Assembly (NCBI GenBank): GCA_040285745.1
Contig: JAUFOR010000002.1
Coordinates: forward strand, 1,550,001 to 1,614,000
Direction: 5' to 3'
Source: Barthelona sp. PCE
Lineage: Eukaryota > Metamonada: BaSk clade
DNA: 64,000 nt
Both the position numbers and the translations under genes were made by a program. How positions within the stretch are numbered: the first letter of the stretch is position 1; the number at the start of each line of letters is the position of its first letter. Below the pieces are notes generated by a model that made no database searches, was not told where the DNA came from, and saw only the letters and a program-made list of their open reading frames with translations. Positions 57,101 through 64,000 of this stretch are shown here, piece after piece.

Positions 57101-60100
57101 CCTCGATGATCGAGTGTACGTTCAAATATCTTTTGTAGTGACTCAACTGAAGTCTGGGCAGAGAAGTTAACACGCATAGAAATATACTTTCCATTGCTTT
57201 CTTTATACTTTTGAATAATATCTTCGATAATGATACTCTTACCGACACCAGTATGACCTACAACAAGAACGTTTTGTCCAACAGGGAGTAAATGCTTGAA
57301 CAGGAATTCTGCACGAACGGTATCCATTGTAGGAACAACAGCACGATGCATAGGTACACCTTCTGAGGGTTTCCAACTTGTAGGGAAGAACTCGGTCCAT
57401 GATGTCCATGATGTCTTGCGATTGTCAACGTGATAGTCATACACAGTATCTGTAGGAGGGAACTGTCCATCAATGGTACGCAAGAACATATCGAAGTTCT
57501 TACGAGATTTGGCATCTAATGAGGCTCCAAGTGTCCAGATGAGTGAGAAGACAAAGTACATCTCAATTAATCGCGGGAAATGATCCTGGTTTTCAGGTGT
57601 AACGTTGTTCTCAGATGTTGCGAGGGTGTCATACAATTTTGTGAGTGAGCGAATTGTGGCAAGAGTTGATACAGGAACAAGCTCCTTCCACTTACGCTTT
57701 TGCTCCACACAACGTGGTACATACTTGGAGAACATTGCCTTAAGGGTAGCCTCCTGAGCAGCATTAACCTTGCTAATCTTGCTACGTTTTTCAAGCCATG
57801 TTTCAACAAAGGGTTTCCAACCCAGATCGATTTCATCAAAGTAGACCATACCACAACGTGAAACAGTAGCGGGTGATGCGACAGAAAGATCACGTGTCTC
57901 GAACAACAAGGAAACCTGTTGAGGGAATGAAATACGTTCGGCGTTAATGAGTGTAAGGATACGTGAGTCATCGAGTACAGTGTTCATAGACTCGATCCAA
58001 AGAGTATCAATTGGACCATCAAATACAATCCATTTTTGGTCAGGGGAAGCATCAGCTGAAACTTCACGGAGAACACGAGAGAGAACACCATCGTTCCATT
58101 CACGAGTTGAAAGGTCATACCAACCATACAGTTCGCTCGTCTTAGGGTTGATGAGGTGCGTGTGTACGGGGACCCATTCTGACTTGGGATCTTTTTTATG
58201 CATAGCTGTCATTGTATTCTGAAGAATCTCCCAAGCAGTTGATTTTCCTGAACCGGGGAGACCAACAACCATTGTACCATGACGAATAACTTTTGTTTCA
58301 TACAACTGTACAATTTTGTTAATCATATGCGGAATTGGTTGTAGATTACGTTTACGCAGTTCGTCAATAATTGTTTCCTGGAAAATGCCGCGATCCTGCT
58401 CTACAGTCTCGATTCCTGGGAAAAGATCCTGAATAAGACCCAGGAAAAGACCAATATCATCAGATACGAGCTTGGGAATATTTGAGTCACGGAGGGCACG
58501 GAGTAGGATAATATCCTCAGATGTATCGGGTTCGTTACGTTTGATACCACCAGCAGTAACGAGAACTCCCTTGATAGCACGAAGACCGAAATCGTAGTGA
58601 TCCTGTTTGGAAAGCTGTTGACCCATAAGGCTATACAGGGTAGTGATCTTTTTGGACAGAACTCTGGCCTTGCTGAAACCTTGTGCATAAAGGATAATCT
58701 CAGCAATCATAGCCAGATCGGGAACCATCATAGCCACAGGTCTGAACAAAGACTTGAGGTTATCAGGGAGAGGAGTACGACCAGCGTAACCGGGGTTCAT
58801 AGTGATGAACAGACCAACGTTGGAGTTGAGAGGGATCATTTGACCTTCAAACTCAAAGTTCGAACGTCCAGCAGCAAGAGCGTTAAGGATTGAAGAAATC
58901 TGTTGGGCTACAACAGAAAGAACGTCGATCTCAATACGATTGAACTCATCGAAACAACCGAAGAAACCACCTTGGACAAGACCTGAGAATGAGTTGGCCA
59001 ATGAGACATAATCAAGCTCCTCTGAGGCGTTGAAGACAATTGTAGGACGCATAAGATTACGTCCCATGTCCTTAACAGTTTCGGTCTTACCAGTACCGGC
59101 AGGACCACGGGGATTACCACCGAACTTTAGAGCAAGTGCAGTTGTGAGAGTAAGATAACAACGATCAGTAAGAGGAGTGATGACAAGACGACCAGGGTTA
59201 CCAAAGTATTCATAACCGAGATCCAAAACAGAAGTGGTTTGGAACGCCTTAACATCATCACCAACCAAACCGAAACGGAGCTGACAAGTCCAGTCAAAGT
59301 CTTCAGGTGATGAAACCTGGTTGGTAATGAGCTTTTGGATAACATCCTTTGAGTGTACCTCCATTGTAATAGCTGTGACAACCTTACTACGATCAACTTT
59401 CGACAGGTCTGAACGAACCATGTTTGTGAGTCTGTTGAGGAGCGCCATGTACCTCTTACGAAGAATTTTCAGACCAAACTTGGACTGACCTTTCTCAATA
59501 TCGGTAAGGCTCTTACCAACATCGGCTGACCATTGACAAAGTGATGCAGCAATACCGAGCTGACCCAACCAGTTCTTGAGCCACTTCTCACGCTTAACAG
59601 GATAGTTACGGAGAGAAGAAACACACTCTTGGAGTAAATCCTTAAGTGTGAGGGCCATAGTTTGTTCGACATCGACCAACCATGCTTCAACGTTAGTATC
59701 AGTGGGTATGGGACGTGCGAGGTTCAAACGTTCGCCATCCATCGAAACCATTGCAATGATAGTCTTGCGAATTGAATCTGTATTGAAGATGAGCTTGCGT
59801 ACACCATCGAAACATTTGTTAATATGCTTATTGATAGTAATTGGATTGCGAGATTGACCTAAAATTTCCAACAAATCATCGTTAGATAGGAAATAGAAAC
59901 GAGGGAAGGCCATACGTTTTGTCTCCAGATACTGTTCAAGTTGCTTCTGGATAATTTCCAGAGCTTCAATTATATCACGAAGAATAGCAGCAACCTGTTT
60001 CCAAAGTAAACCATGGAAAGCGTGACAGCGGAACTCTTCAATGAAACCAATGAACAGCTTGTGCCAATTACGTGAAACAGCATCAAATTCTGCTGCAGTC

Positions 60101-63100
60101 TTTGGCAATTGTTTTGAGATACCATCAGAAAGAGAGAAAATGTTCTCAAGATATTTGAAATCTTTTTGGGTTTCCATCCAAGTATCAAGGTTATCAAATA
60201 GAGTAGATAGATCCTTATCCCACTTCTCAACGTCAGACATAAAGGGAAGTGAATACTTGTTGTTCTTAATGTTGGTAAGTTTGACTGTATGCTTCTCTTG
60301 CTCTTCCCTCATTGATGCAAGAACAGCACTTGAATTGTCAATAACATAGGTAGCTTTGTATGACTTGACATCGATGCAAAGTTCATCATCAAGCCAGAAC
60401 TGCTCAATTTCCTTTAGATCCTCAAAGATAAGCATTTCCTGTGTTGCAGTGATAGAAACTTGTTCAATTATATCTTCATGGAGCTTAAGATTCATACCTA
60501 AGATTTCAGCCAGCGTAGCGTTGAAATCAAAGTCGAAACCAAAGTGTTGTTTCAGTTCCTTCCAATGACGTGTCAACATAGAGGGATTCTTTAGGTGTTT
60601 GAGTAGAGGTAAGAATTTCTTAAACGATTCTACCTCCTTCTTTGTGGTCATCCACACGTTCTTATTGCGGAGAATGCGTCCCAACTTGTTGATACGCTTA
60701 ATAAAGCCCAAAATCTCGTTATCAAGATGATCAATGTCAATGTTCTTGAAAACAAGTTTGAGCCAATTTTCATAGTTTGACTGGAACTCGAAACGAAGAT
60801 GCCACATACTCTCCAAAACGGCTAGACTTTCAGAGACTTCCTGAATCTCCTTTCTTTCTTCTGTGTGAATGTTAAACAGTAGTAAACCGGTCATAATAAC
60901 CTTTTCTTGTTCAACAAGTTCAGCAATATCATCTTTGAACCCATCAAGTAATTCAAACACGGCGTCACGACTGAGATCAGAATCATAAGGAGCAGTTTCT
61001 TCAAACCGGTGTTTCATATCGTTAACCAGCTTCTGGAAGTTCTTCATTTGGAACATTTGCAGATCTTTCTGTTTACCCTTCATTTCAGAAATATTATCCA
61101 GTTGAGAGTTGAGCATTCTAGCGTAATTAACATATCGAGATGGAAGATTATCATAGACTGCAATGACACTATCATCCAAAGTGAATGATTGATTGAGAAG
61201 CTCATTGTACAGCTTGATTACAGGAGTACGAAGAACAGTGTTGAAAGCAAAGAGTTTAAGCTCCATATCGAAAGAACGAATTGCTTCATCGAGTTGTTCT
61301 AGCGTACCAACACCAAGAGTAATATCTTTTCTATCAGTAACGAATTTCGAAACGTCATTGATCAGTTCCTCTGTGACTGTGTTGATGAGCATAAGGAAAC
61401 CTTGAATCCATTCGTTGAGATAGAAGTCAAGCAAGTTCTTTAGTTTCGATATATCAAGATGCAAGAATTTTTTGTGTACAATAATTGATTCTTGCATGAT
61501 CTGAACGGATAGAGACTTAAATTCACGAACGCGATCAATGAACTGTTCGAGAATATTGGCTTCAGACAAGAGAAGCGCGTTGAAAATCTTGCTAATTGAT
61601 TCCTGATGAGTTTCATCCTTGATAACCTGCTTGATAAGTTCCTTCCAATCGAACTCAAGCTCGTTTGGATCGAAAGGTGCTTCTTCTGTAGCGTGAGGTA
61701 CAATGAAACGCTTGAACTTCTTGGTTGCAATTGCACCGTTGAGTTCATCAATCTCCTCTTTTTGGAATGCCACAAGATTTGAACGAACGTTGTTGGTGAA
61801 CTCTTCACGAATGGAATGAAGACGTTCCTTCTCAGCTGTGAGAATGCTTTTCTTATCCATACTCCAAACGTCCTTGTATTTTGTCTGTAGACCATTGAGG
61901 AAGAGTTCAAGATCCTTATTCAAATCTGAAAGGGTTGAGAAGATTATGTTGAGTAGGTTACGGATGTTGGTATCCTTAGCAAGGAAAGAGTAAAGCGATA
62001 CAAGATCAGGATCACGGTTGATCTGGTGCATCAGTTCGTCAATGTCATCCTCCGAGTAACCGCTCAAATGCTCAACAAGTGAATCACGAGAATAATTACC
62101 AACATTATTAGAGTAATAATCTTCAAGAATTGTCAGTAACGCAGAGCTGAATTCACAAAGGGAGTTCAGGCTTGTTACCAAACGAGGCACACTTCTTGTA
62201 ACGGTCATGATATCACGTACCAATGAGTTGAACGACTCCGTCATCTGTTCAACACTGGGCTCTAATACACATCTATTGTTCTTGAGAACTACAAAAACGT
62301 TGAAAAGAGGAATGACTTCTTGTTTTCTTGAACCATTGAGCAAGAAATTAAGGTAAGAGAAGTTTTTAACAATCATAACCTCCAATGCTTTAAGTAAATC
62401 AAACTCTTTAGTAGCAACGTAATTGAACCAATGTGTTGTGACTGTTGAATCCTGTTGGAAAAGCCCAAAGTTAAGGCGGAAAAAGTCAATAATTTGGTTG
62501 TGAGTGTTTTGTAACACCTGAATGTTGCTGGTGATCTGAGACTTGATAAGAGAGTTGAATGATGTCAATGAATGTAGTTCCTTACGGGACAGTTTAAACA
62601 ATTCAACGTTCGCAATCTTTTCAAAGAGAGAGTCAATATTGAAGTTGTTCTCCTTAAACGTAAAGATGAGGTTGAGGATATCCTGTGTAATTTGGAAACA
62701 GTCACTCACATAGTCTCGGAGGTTCTTTGAATTCCAGGTTAGAGTTTCCAGACCAGGACGGAATTTCTTCTCAACGAATGAAAGACGTTCCTTGAATAGA
62801 AGTTTGTCTGAATCTTGCAATAACTCGAGAATACGGTTGTAATGCAAAATAACAGCAAGCACTTCTTCGTTCTTTTGATGAAGTGTCTTGAAATGAGTAA
62901 ACAAATATGCAGCGTTATATGGAATATCAAAATCGCACTTCTGCCACAAAACAACTTCACGTAGCAGTTTGAACAGCTCAGGCTCAAAGTTGACTTGCAA
63001 CTGCATTGACCGCATGCCTGCGGAATCAAAGTCACGTTCAACATCCAGAACTCTCATCATGAGAACGTTATCGAGTGCAGAAGTAAGGTTGTTGTTGGTG

Positions 63101-64000
63101 ATAATATCGCTCCAATCCGTATACTGGTTGCGAACATAATCCTCACAAGTGTTTTTGAAACGAAGAAATGACGCAACAATGGAAGCCTTTTCGTTCTGGA
63201 AAGCTTCATCAAAGTTAACAATGCTGAGGTTCTCCAAGAGTTCCAGATCTTCTTCAAGATACATAATCATAGAACGAGCCCAGACAGCACTGCCAGAGAA
63301 AAGTGGTACACCAACTGTAAGTGGTGCAGACTTTTTTCCAGCTTCAAACTCCTTTTTGTAAATATCAATGGATTCGTTGAACATATTCCACAAATCCAGT
63401 TTCTTCTTTGACACAAATGTCTTGATGGACTGGAGAGAAGCAAGACGATCATAAATGATTAGATACTTATAGTTCTCATGGAAGTTATCCGTCAGTTGGG
63501 AGCTGAGCAGATTGGTGTAAATGATGTTGAGGTACTTGATACTATTCTTGAATGTAAGATAGTGTTGATACCATTCACTATTGTTGATACTTAGAATACC
63601 TGCTTCTTCATTTGCTGTGAAAAGGATGTTGAGCTTCTCAAGAAACAAAATACCAATCTCATCAAGTGACTTCGTGAGCCTAAAGTTCCTGGGTACCTTA
63701 TCTTCGAAATTGGTAAATTGTTCGTGAAGTTTAAGTACTTCCAAAAGATCTTCAAGACGTTGCTGGAAAGCTTCGACTGAACTGAACGAACTAGTCTCTT
63801 TGTTTGAAACTGGGATGTCCAATTTCACAAACATATGTTTCCATAACTTCAGAAGCTTAATGGAGCGCATGATATTGTTGAGGTTATAATCTTTCTTATC
63901 AAGAAATTCATCAATGTTGATGAAACGCTTGCACAATACAATGAGTTCATTGCCGAACTTGCTCAGAATATCCTCCAAGTGAGGAGCATACTTCAAGACA
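51178..64000 (-). CDS. DNAH2-type inner-arm axonemal dynein heavy chain, 5' end outside window
   Basis: 4273 codons without intron, open to the right edge; perhaps 150-250 N-terminal residues are missing. The N-terminal tail (residues about 1-1400) leads to the motor. AAA1 has GPAGTGKTE (near 59106) and CFDEFNRIE, AAA2 GLPGSGKST (near 58262), AAA3 GHTGVGKS (near 57260) and AAA4 GVGGSGRKS (near 56226). A coiled-coil stalk with microtubule-binding tip lies at about 55550-54500, followed by AAA5/6 and the C-terminal domain. DNAH2 is indicated by SILNALAAG, RIEIDVLSVVAQQ, the LGWKPFVETWLEKR end of AAA2 and the C-terminal CPCY with GTAALL. DNAH2 forms the beta chain of I1/f dynein in motile cilia. 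AAA1, AAA3 and AAA4 keep Walker motifs. Confidence 0.88.
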   Translation of the reverse strand, partial: VLKYAPHLEDILSKFGNELIVLCKRFINIDEFLDKKDYNLNNIMRSIKLLKLWKHMFVKLDIPVSNKETSSFSSVEAFQQRLEDLLEVLKLHEQFTNFEDKVPRNFRLTKSLDEIGILFLEKLNILFTANEEAGILSINNSEWYQHYLTFKNSIKYLNIIYTNLLSSQLTDNFHENYKYLIIYDRLASLQSIKTFVSKKKLDLWNMFNESIDIYKKEFEAGKKSAPLTVGVPLFSGSAVWARSMIMYLEEDLELLENLSIVNFDEAFQNEKASIVASFLRFKNTCEDYVRNQYTDWSDIITNNNLTSALDNVLMMRVLDVERDFDSAGMRSMQLQVNFEPELFKLLREVVLWQKCDFDIPYNAAYLFTHFKTLHQKNEEVLAVILHYNRILELLQDSDKLLFKERLSFVEKKFRPGLETLTWNSKNLRDYVSDCFQITQDILNLIFTFKENNFNIDSLFEKIANVELFKLSRKELHSLTSFNSLIKSQITSNIQVLQNTHNQIIDFFRLNFGLFQQDSTVTTHWFNYVATKEFDLLKALEVMIVKNFSYLNFLLNGSRKQEVIPLFNVFVVLKNNRCVLEPSVEQMTESFNSLVRDIMTVTRSVPRLVTSLNSLCEFSSALLTILEDYYSNNVGNYSRDSLVEHLSGYSEDDIDELMHQINRDPDLVSLYSFLAKDTNIRNLLNIIFSTLSDLNKDLELFLNGLQTKYKDVWSMDKKSILTAEKERLHSIREEFTNNVRSNLVAFQKEEIDELNGAIATKKFKRFIVPHATEEAPFDPNELEFDWKELIKQVIKDETHQESISKIFNALLLSEANILEQFIDRVREFKSLSVQIMQESIIVHKKFLHLDISKLKNLLDFYLNEWIQGFLMLINTVTEELINDVSKFVTDRKDITLGVGTLEQLDEAIRSFDMELKLFAFNTVLRTPVIKLYNELLNQSFTLDDSVIAVYDNLPSRYVNYARMLNSQLDNISEMKGKQKDLQMFQMKNFQKLVNDMKHRFEETAPYDSDLSRDAVFELLDGFKDDIAELVEQEKVIMTGLLLFNIHTEERKEIQEVSESLAVLESMWHLRFEFQSNYENWLKLVFKNIDIDHLDNEILGFIKRINKLGRILRNKNVWMTTKKEVESFKKFLPLLKHLKNPSMLTRHWKELKQHFGFDFDFNATLAEILGMNLKLHEDIIEQVSITATQEMLIFEDLKEIEQFWLDDELCIDVKSYKATYVIDNSSAVLASMREEQEKHTVKLTNIKNNKYSLPFMSDVEKWDKDLSTLFDNLDTWMETQKDFKYLENIFSLSDGISKQLPKTAAEFDAVSRNWHKLFIGFIEEFRCHAFHGLLWKQVAAILRDIIEALEIIQKQLEQYLETKRMAFPRFYFLSNDDLLEILGQSRNPITINKHINKCFDGVRKLIFNTDSIRKTIIAMVSMDGERLNLARPIPTDTNVEAWLVDVEQTMALTLKDLLQECVSSLRNYPVKREKWLKNWLGQLGIAASLCQWSADVGKSLTDIEKGQSKFGLKILRKRYMALLNRLTNMVRSDLSKVDRSKVVTAITMEVHSKDVIQKLITNQVSSPEDFDWTCQLRFGLVGDDVKAFQTTSVLDLGYEYFGNPGRLVITPLTDRCYLTLTTALALKFGGNPRGPAGTGKTETVKDMGRNLMRPTIVFNASEELDYVSLANSFSGLVQGGFFGCFDEFNRIEIDVLSVVAQQISSILNALAAGRSNFEFEGQMIPLNSNVGLFITMNPGYAGRTPLPDNLKSLFRPVAMMVPDLAMIAEIILYAQGFSKARVLSKKITTLYSLMGQQLSKQDHYDFGLRAIKGVLVTAGGIKRNEPDTSEDIILLRALRDSNIPKLVSDDIGLFLGLIQDLFPGIETVEQDRGIFQETIIDELRKRNLQPIPHMINKIVQLYETKVIRHGTMVVGLPGSGKSTAWEILQNTMTAMHKKDPKSEWVPVHTHLINPKTSELYGWYDLSTREWNDGVLSRVLREVSADASPDQKWIVFDGPIDTLWIESMNTVLDDSRILTLINAERISFPQQVSLLFETRDLSVASPATVSRCGMVYFDEIDLGWKPFVETWLEKRSKISKVNAAQEATLKAMFSKYVPRCVEQKRKWKELVPVSTLATIRSLTKLYDTLATSENNVTPENQDHFPRLIEMYFVFSLIWTLGASLDAKSRKNFDMFLRTIDGQFPPTDTVYDYHVDNRKTSWTSWTEFFPTSWKPSEGVPMHRAVVPTMDTVRAEFLFKHLLPVGQNVLVVGHTGVGKSIIIEDIIQKYKESNGKYISMRVNFSAQTSVESLQKIFERTLDHRGAVYLPKAGKTMICFIDDLNMPGKEIFGAQPPLELLRQFIDYGFWYDIKKQTKQTVKNMQLVGAMGPPGGGRQVICDRLVDRFHLINFAEPSQQSVRRIFGILLNQHLSVGFEDNIRSAVDNVCTATFNIYKFMKETMLPTPTKSHYIFSLRDVGKVFQGLLQCSRSYSRDQFIKLWIHECYRVFHDKLAIDQDRAVFRTSIQEQLSLTLDANWARLCENNIVTPFGSFMTLDQSYQELPSFEELREEVYEKQDAHNLESKQPLNLVLFKDAINHMCRIIRVLNQPQGNVLLIGVGGSGRKSLTRLASYIVDYEIFEIEMKKNYSQKDFYDDLRELFSICGIENQPTVFLFSDTQVTDEVFLEDINNILASGMVPGLYDDIDNPQEFYDSLRPEFRKNHPTLPETEENLWRFFVDRVRENLHVILCMSPIGADFRNRVRLYPALVSCTTIDWFSNWPADALIEVASNNIVEMIDYGIEDEYISPIAATLVDIHTSVERLSEKMRDELRRHNYVTPTNFLDLLDSYKQTFRDKRSEIFQKKQKLANGLSKLVDTRKEVEIMTIKLDKTKETLAKKTIECNELLVTLVNRKTEADAQKKEVDELASKLKIEEQECSIVAANAEKDLEEVMPMLVAASEALNKLSRQSLADIRAMQNPPAVVHLVLKGLMILRGSETDWATCRVHLANTHLLHELTHYPKENITDKMLKKLQKVTAHENFDVDKLALVSQPVAILADWILCMQEFAKVYRVVAPKKQALNRAINELEIKRAMLSDAQAKLANLKKQIQDLDDEYQGAMSVKEKLETEAKLTELKLDRAASIVNGLADERIRWQEQIAIFDREIELLPGDCLLAAAFLSYCGPFPSQYRSELVDTIWRELIEKANIPHSETFDFIDFLAVPTEVRDWNIRGLPSDSFSIENGVLVTRGHRWPLMIDPQDQANSWIKRLYEAEGLRIIDLKQRNFLRTLESSIVYGSPCLLENVSEDLDPSLNDVLNKTLINDGGITKIRLGDKFIQYSEDFVFFITTKLSNPHFSPEIAAITTIVNFAVKEQGLEEQLLGVVVQQEMPALEKRKSDLVLSMAEQRKQMVVLEDRILELLNSTDNILDDEQMVVTLNNSKETAHKISESLKIAKQTEIKIDENRNLYRAIARRASLLFFVLTDMSNIDTMYQFSLESYLNLFMFSIRNAKRTEDKKERINEIVSFHTLNFYRYICRALFERHKLLFSFQILVKILLNEKKIDHNEYSFFLKGGIVLDRKKQAPNPQKWLPQVAWDNLWELDKIASMHGIASSFESSTESEDWMIWYKTERPEAVGLPGEWDSKLGEFQKMLVIRSLRQDRLLSTISHFIASNLGPEFIEPPAFNLAQTFEDSNSLTPLIFILAPGVDPSHQLNTFALSSGMEHRFVSVALGQGQTPKAEAAIQEGMKRGNWVLLVNCHLSVKWLPVLDKLLYHMVQNPNDIHPDFRLWLTSNPHPKFPIAILQRSLKITTEAPKGVKANLLRIYGNMSASQYNTCDNTVPFRRLLFALSFFHSVLLERKKFMSLGWAVVYDFSDADFNICFQLLVDYLNRALQSDGNIDWKGLRYLTGEANYGGRVTDDWDRRILLTYMNEVYNDNIAFKPQQLLSESPAFVVPEDGNLSDFLEFINGLPLADTPEVFGQHFNADIASTIDESNSLLQTIIDLQPRTGGAGGQDRESKVYSMCEKLEDTIPKPIDYHSVVVSLEGNVSPLSTVLLQEITRYNVLLEKVHDDLIRMKRGIKGLEVISPDLEEIFDAYHDNRVPTTHSFCYQSQKSLASWAQDLVGRVEQLRNWAESLNPPTVFWLGGFTFPTGFLTALLQTTARRHGIPIDTLSFEFIIMEQSEHEILSQPDDGAYIKGILLEGARWDDEELCITDPEPMILIDHMPIIHFKPVQNHTVDEETTYICPCYCSEKRIGTRERPAFVCALELPCGESTPQKWIKRGTAALLSRADVDFTENH

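Overview
This 64 kb window comes from a flagellated, intron-poor, gene-dense eukaryotic protist with an AT-rich genome and the standard stop codons (TAA, TAG and TGA all end genes). It carries axonemal and basal-body genes (DNAH2-type dynein heavy chain, CFAP52, ARL13-like GTPase, TEX9, BBS9, LRRC72-like, CCDC77-like, a giant protein with Sfi1-like repeats, and a NME8/9-type thioredoxin domain). Ordinary nuclear housekeeping genes lie among them (RPL35, NSUN5, DHX33, C1D, POP1, a TAF1B-like zinc ribbon, HGH1, CDC20, guanylate kinase, Rab7-like). Three introns can be reconstructed with frame-perfect junctions (CFAP52, RPL35, Rab). All begin GTATGT, all end TTTAG with a branch-point-like motif fused to the acceptor, and all lie near the 5' end of the gene. 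A short TCA-pyrimidine motif just upstream of several ATGs resembles the trichomonad initiator. Together these suggest a metamonad-like organism, but the species cannot be named from the sequence.

Layout. 1-4.6 kb: the 3' part of an unknown gene, ARL13-like GTPase and CFAP52. 4.7-16.5 kb: giant Sfi1-like repeat protein, TEX9, and a three-domain purine nucleoside phosphorylase fusion, all on the minus strand. 16.7-20.4 kb: RPL35, a zinc-finger-like unknown, a Siw14-type pseudophosphatase and NSUN5. 20.4-21.8 kb: AT-rich sequence, then a GC-richer block of nested hairpins at 21180-21645 that looks like a structured RNA gene and partly overlaps a possible minus-strand exon. 22-31 kb: an unknown protein, pecanex, DHX33, CCDC77-like, LRRC72-like and Rab7-like. 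31.3-36.6 kb: BBS9 and four membrane-anchored proteins, one TEX264-like. 36.6-45.5 kb: C1D, TAF1B-like, an unknown helical protein, HGH1, TMX2-like, an unknown, POP1, a degenerate S-adenosylhomocysteine hydrolase and guanylate kinase. 45.5-51.1 kb: kelch/coiled-coil protein, thioredoxin-domain protein with an ESEKA repeat, CDC20 and a membrane protein. 51.2-64 kb: one uninterrupted open reading frame of 4273 codons for a DNAH2-type inner-arm dynein, running off the right edge.

Gene ends are packed very tightly. Convergent stop codons lie 1 nt apart twice and overlap twice, and one divergent pair has start codons only about 25 bp apart. Short UTRs and transcripts that overlap at their 3' ends are therefore expected. 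Several genes are clear family members that have lost catalytic residues (phosphatase, AHCY-like, two thioredoxin folds, two of three PNP domains, the ARL13 switch-II Gln), so pseudoenzymes are a theme here.
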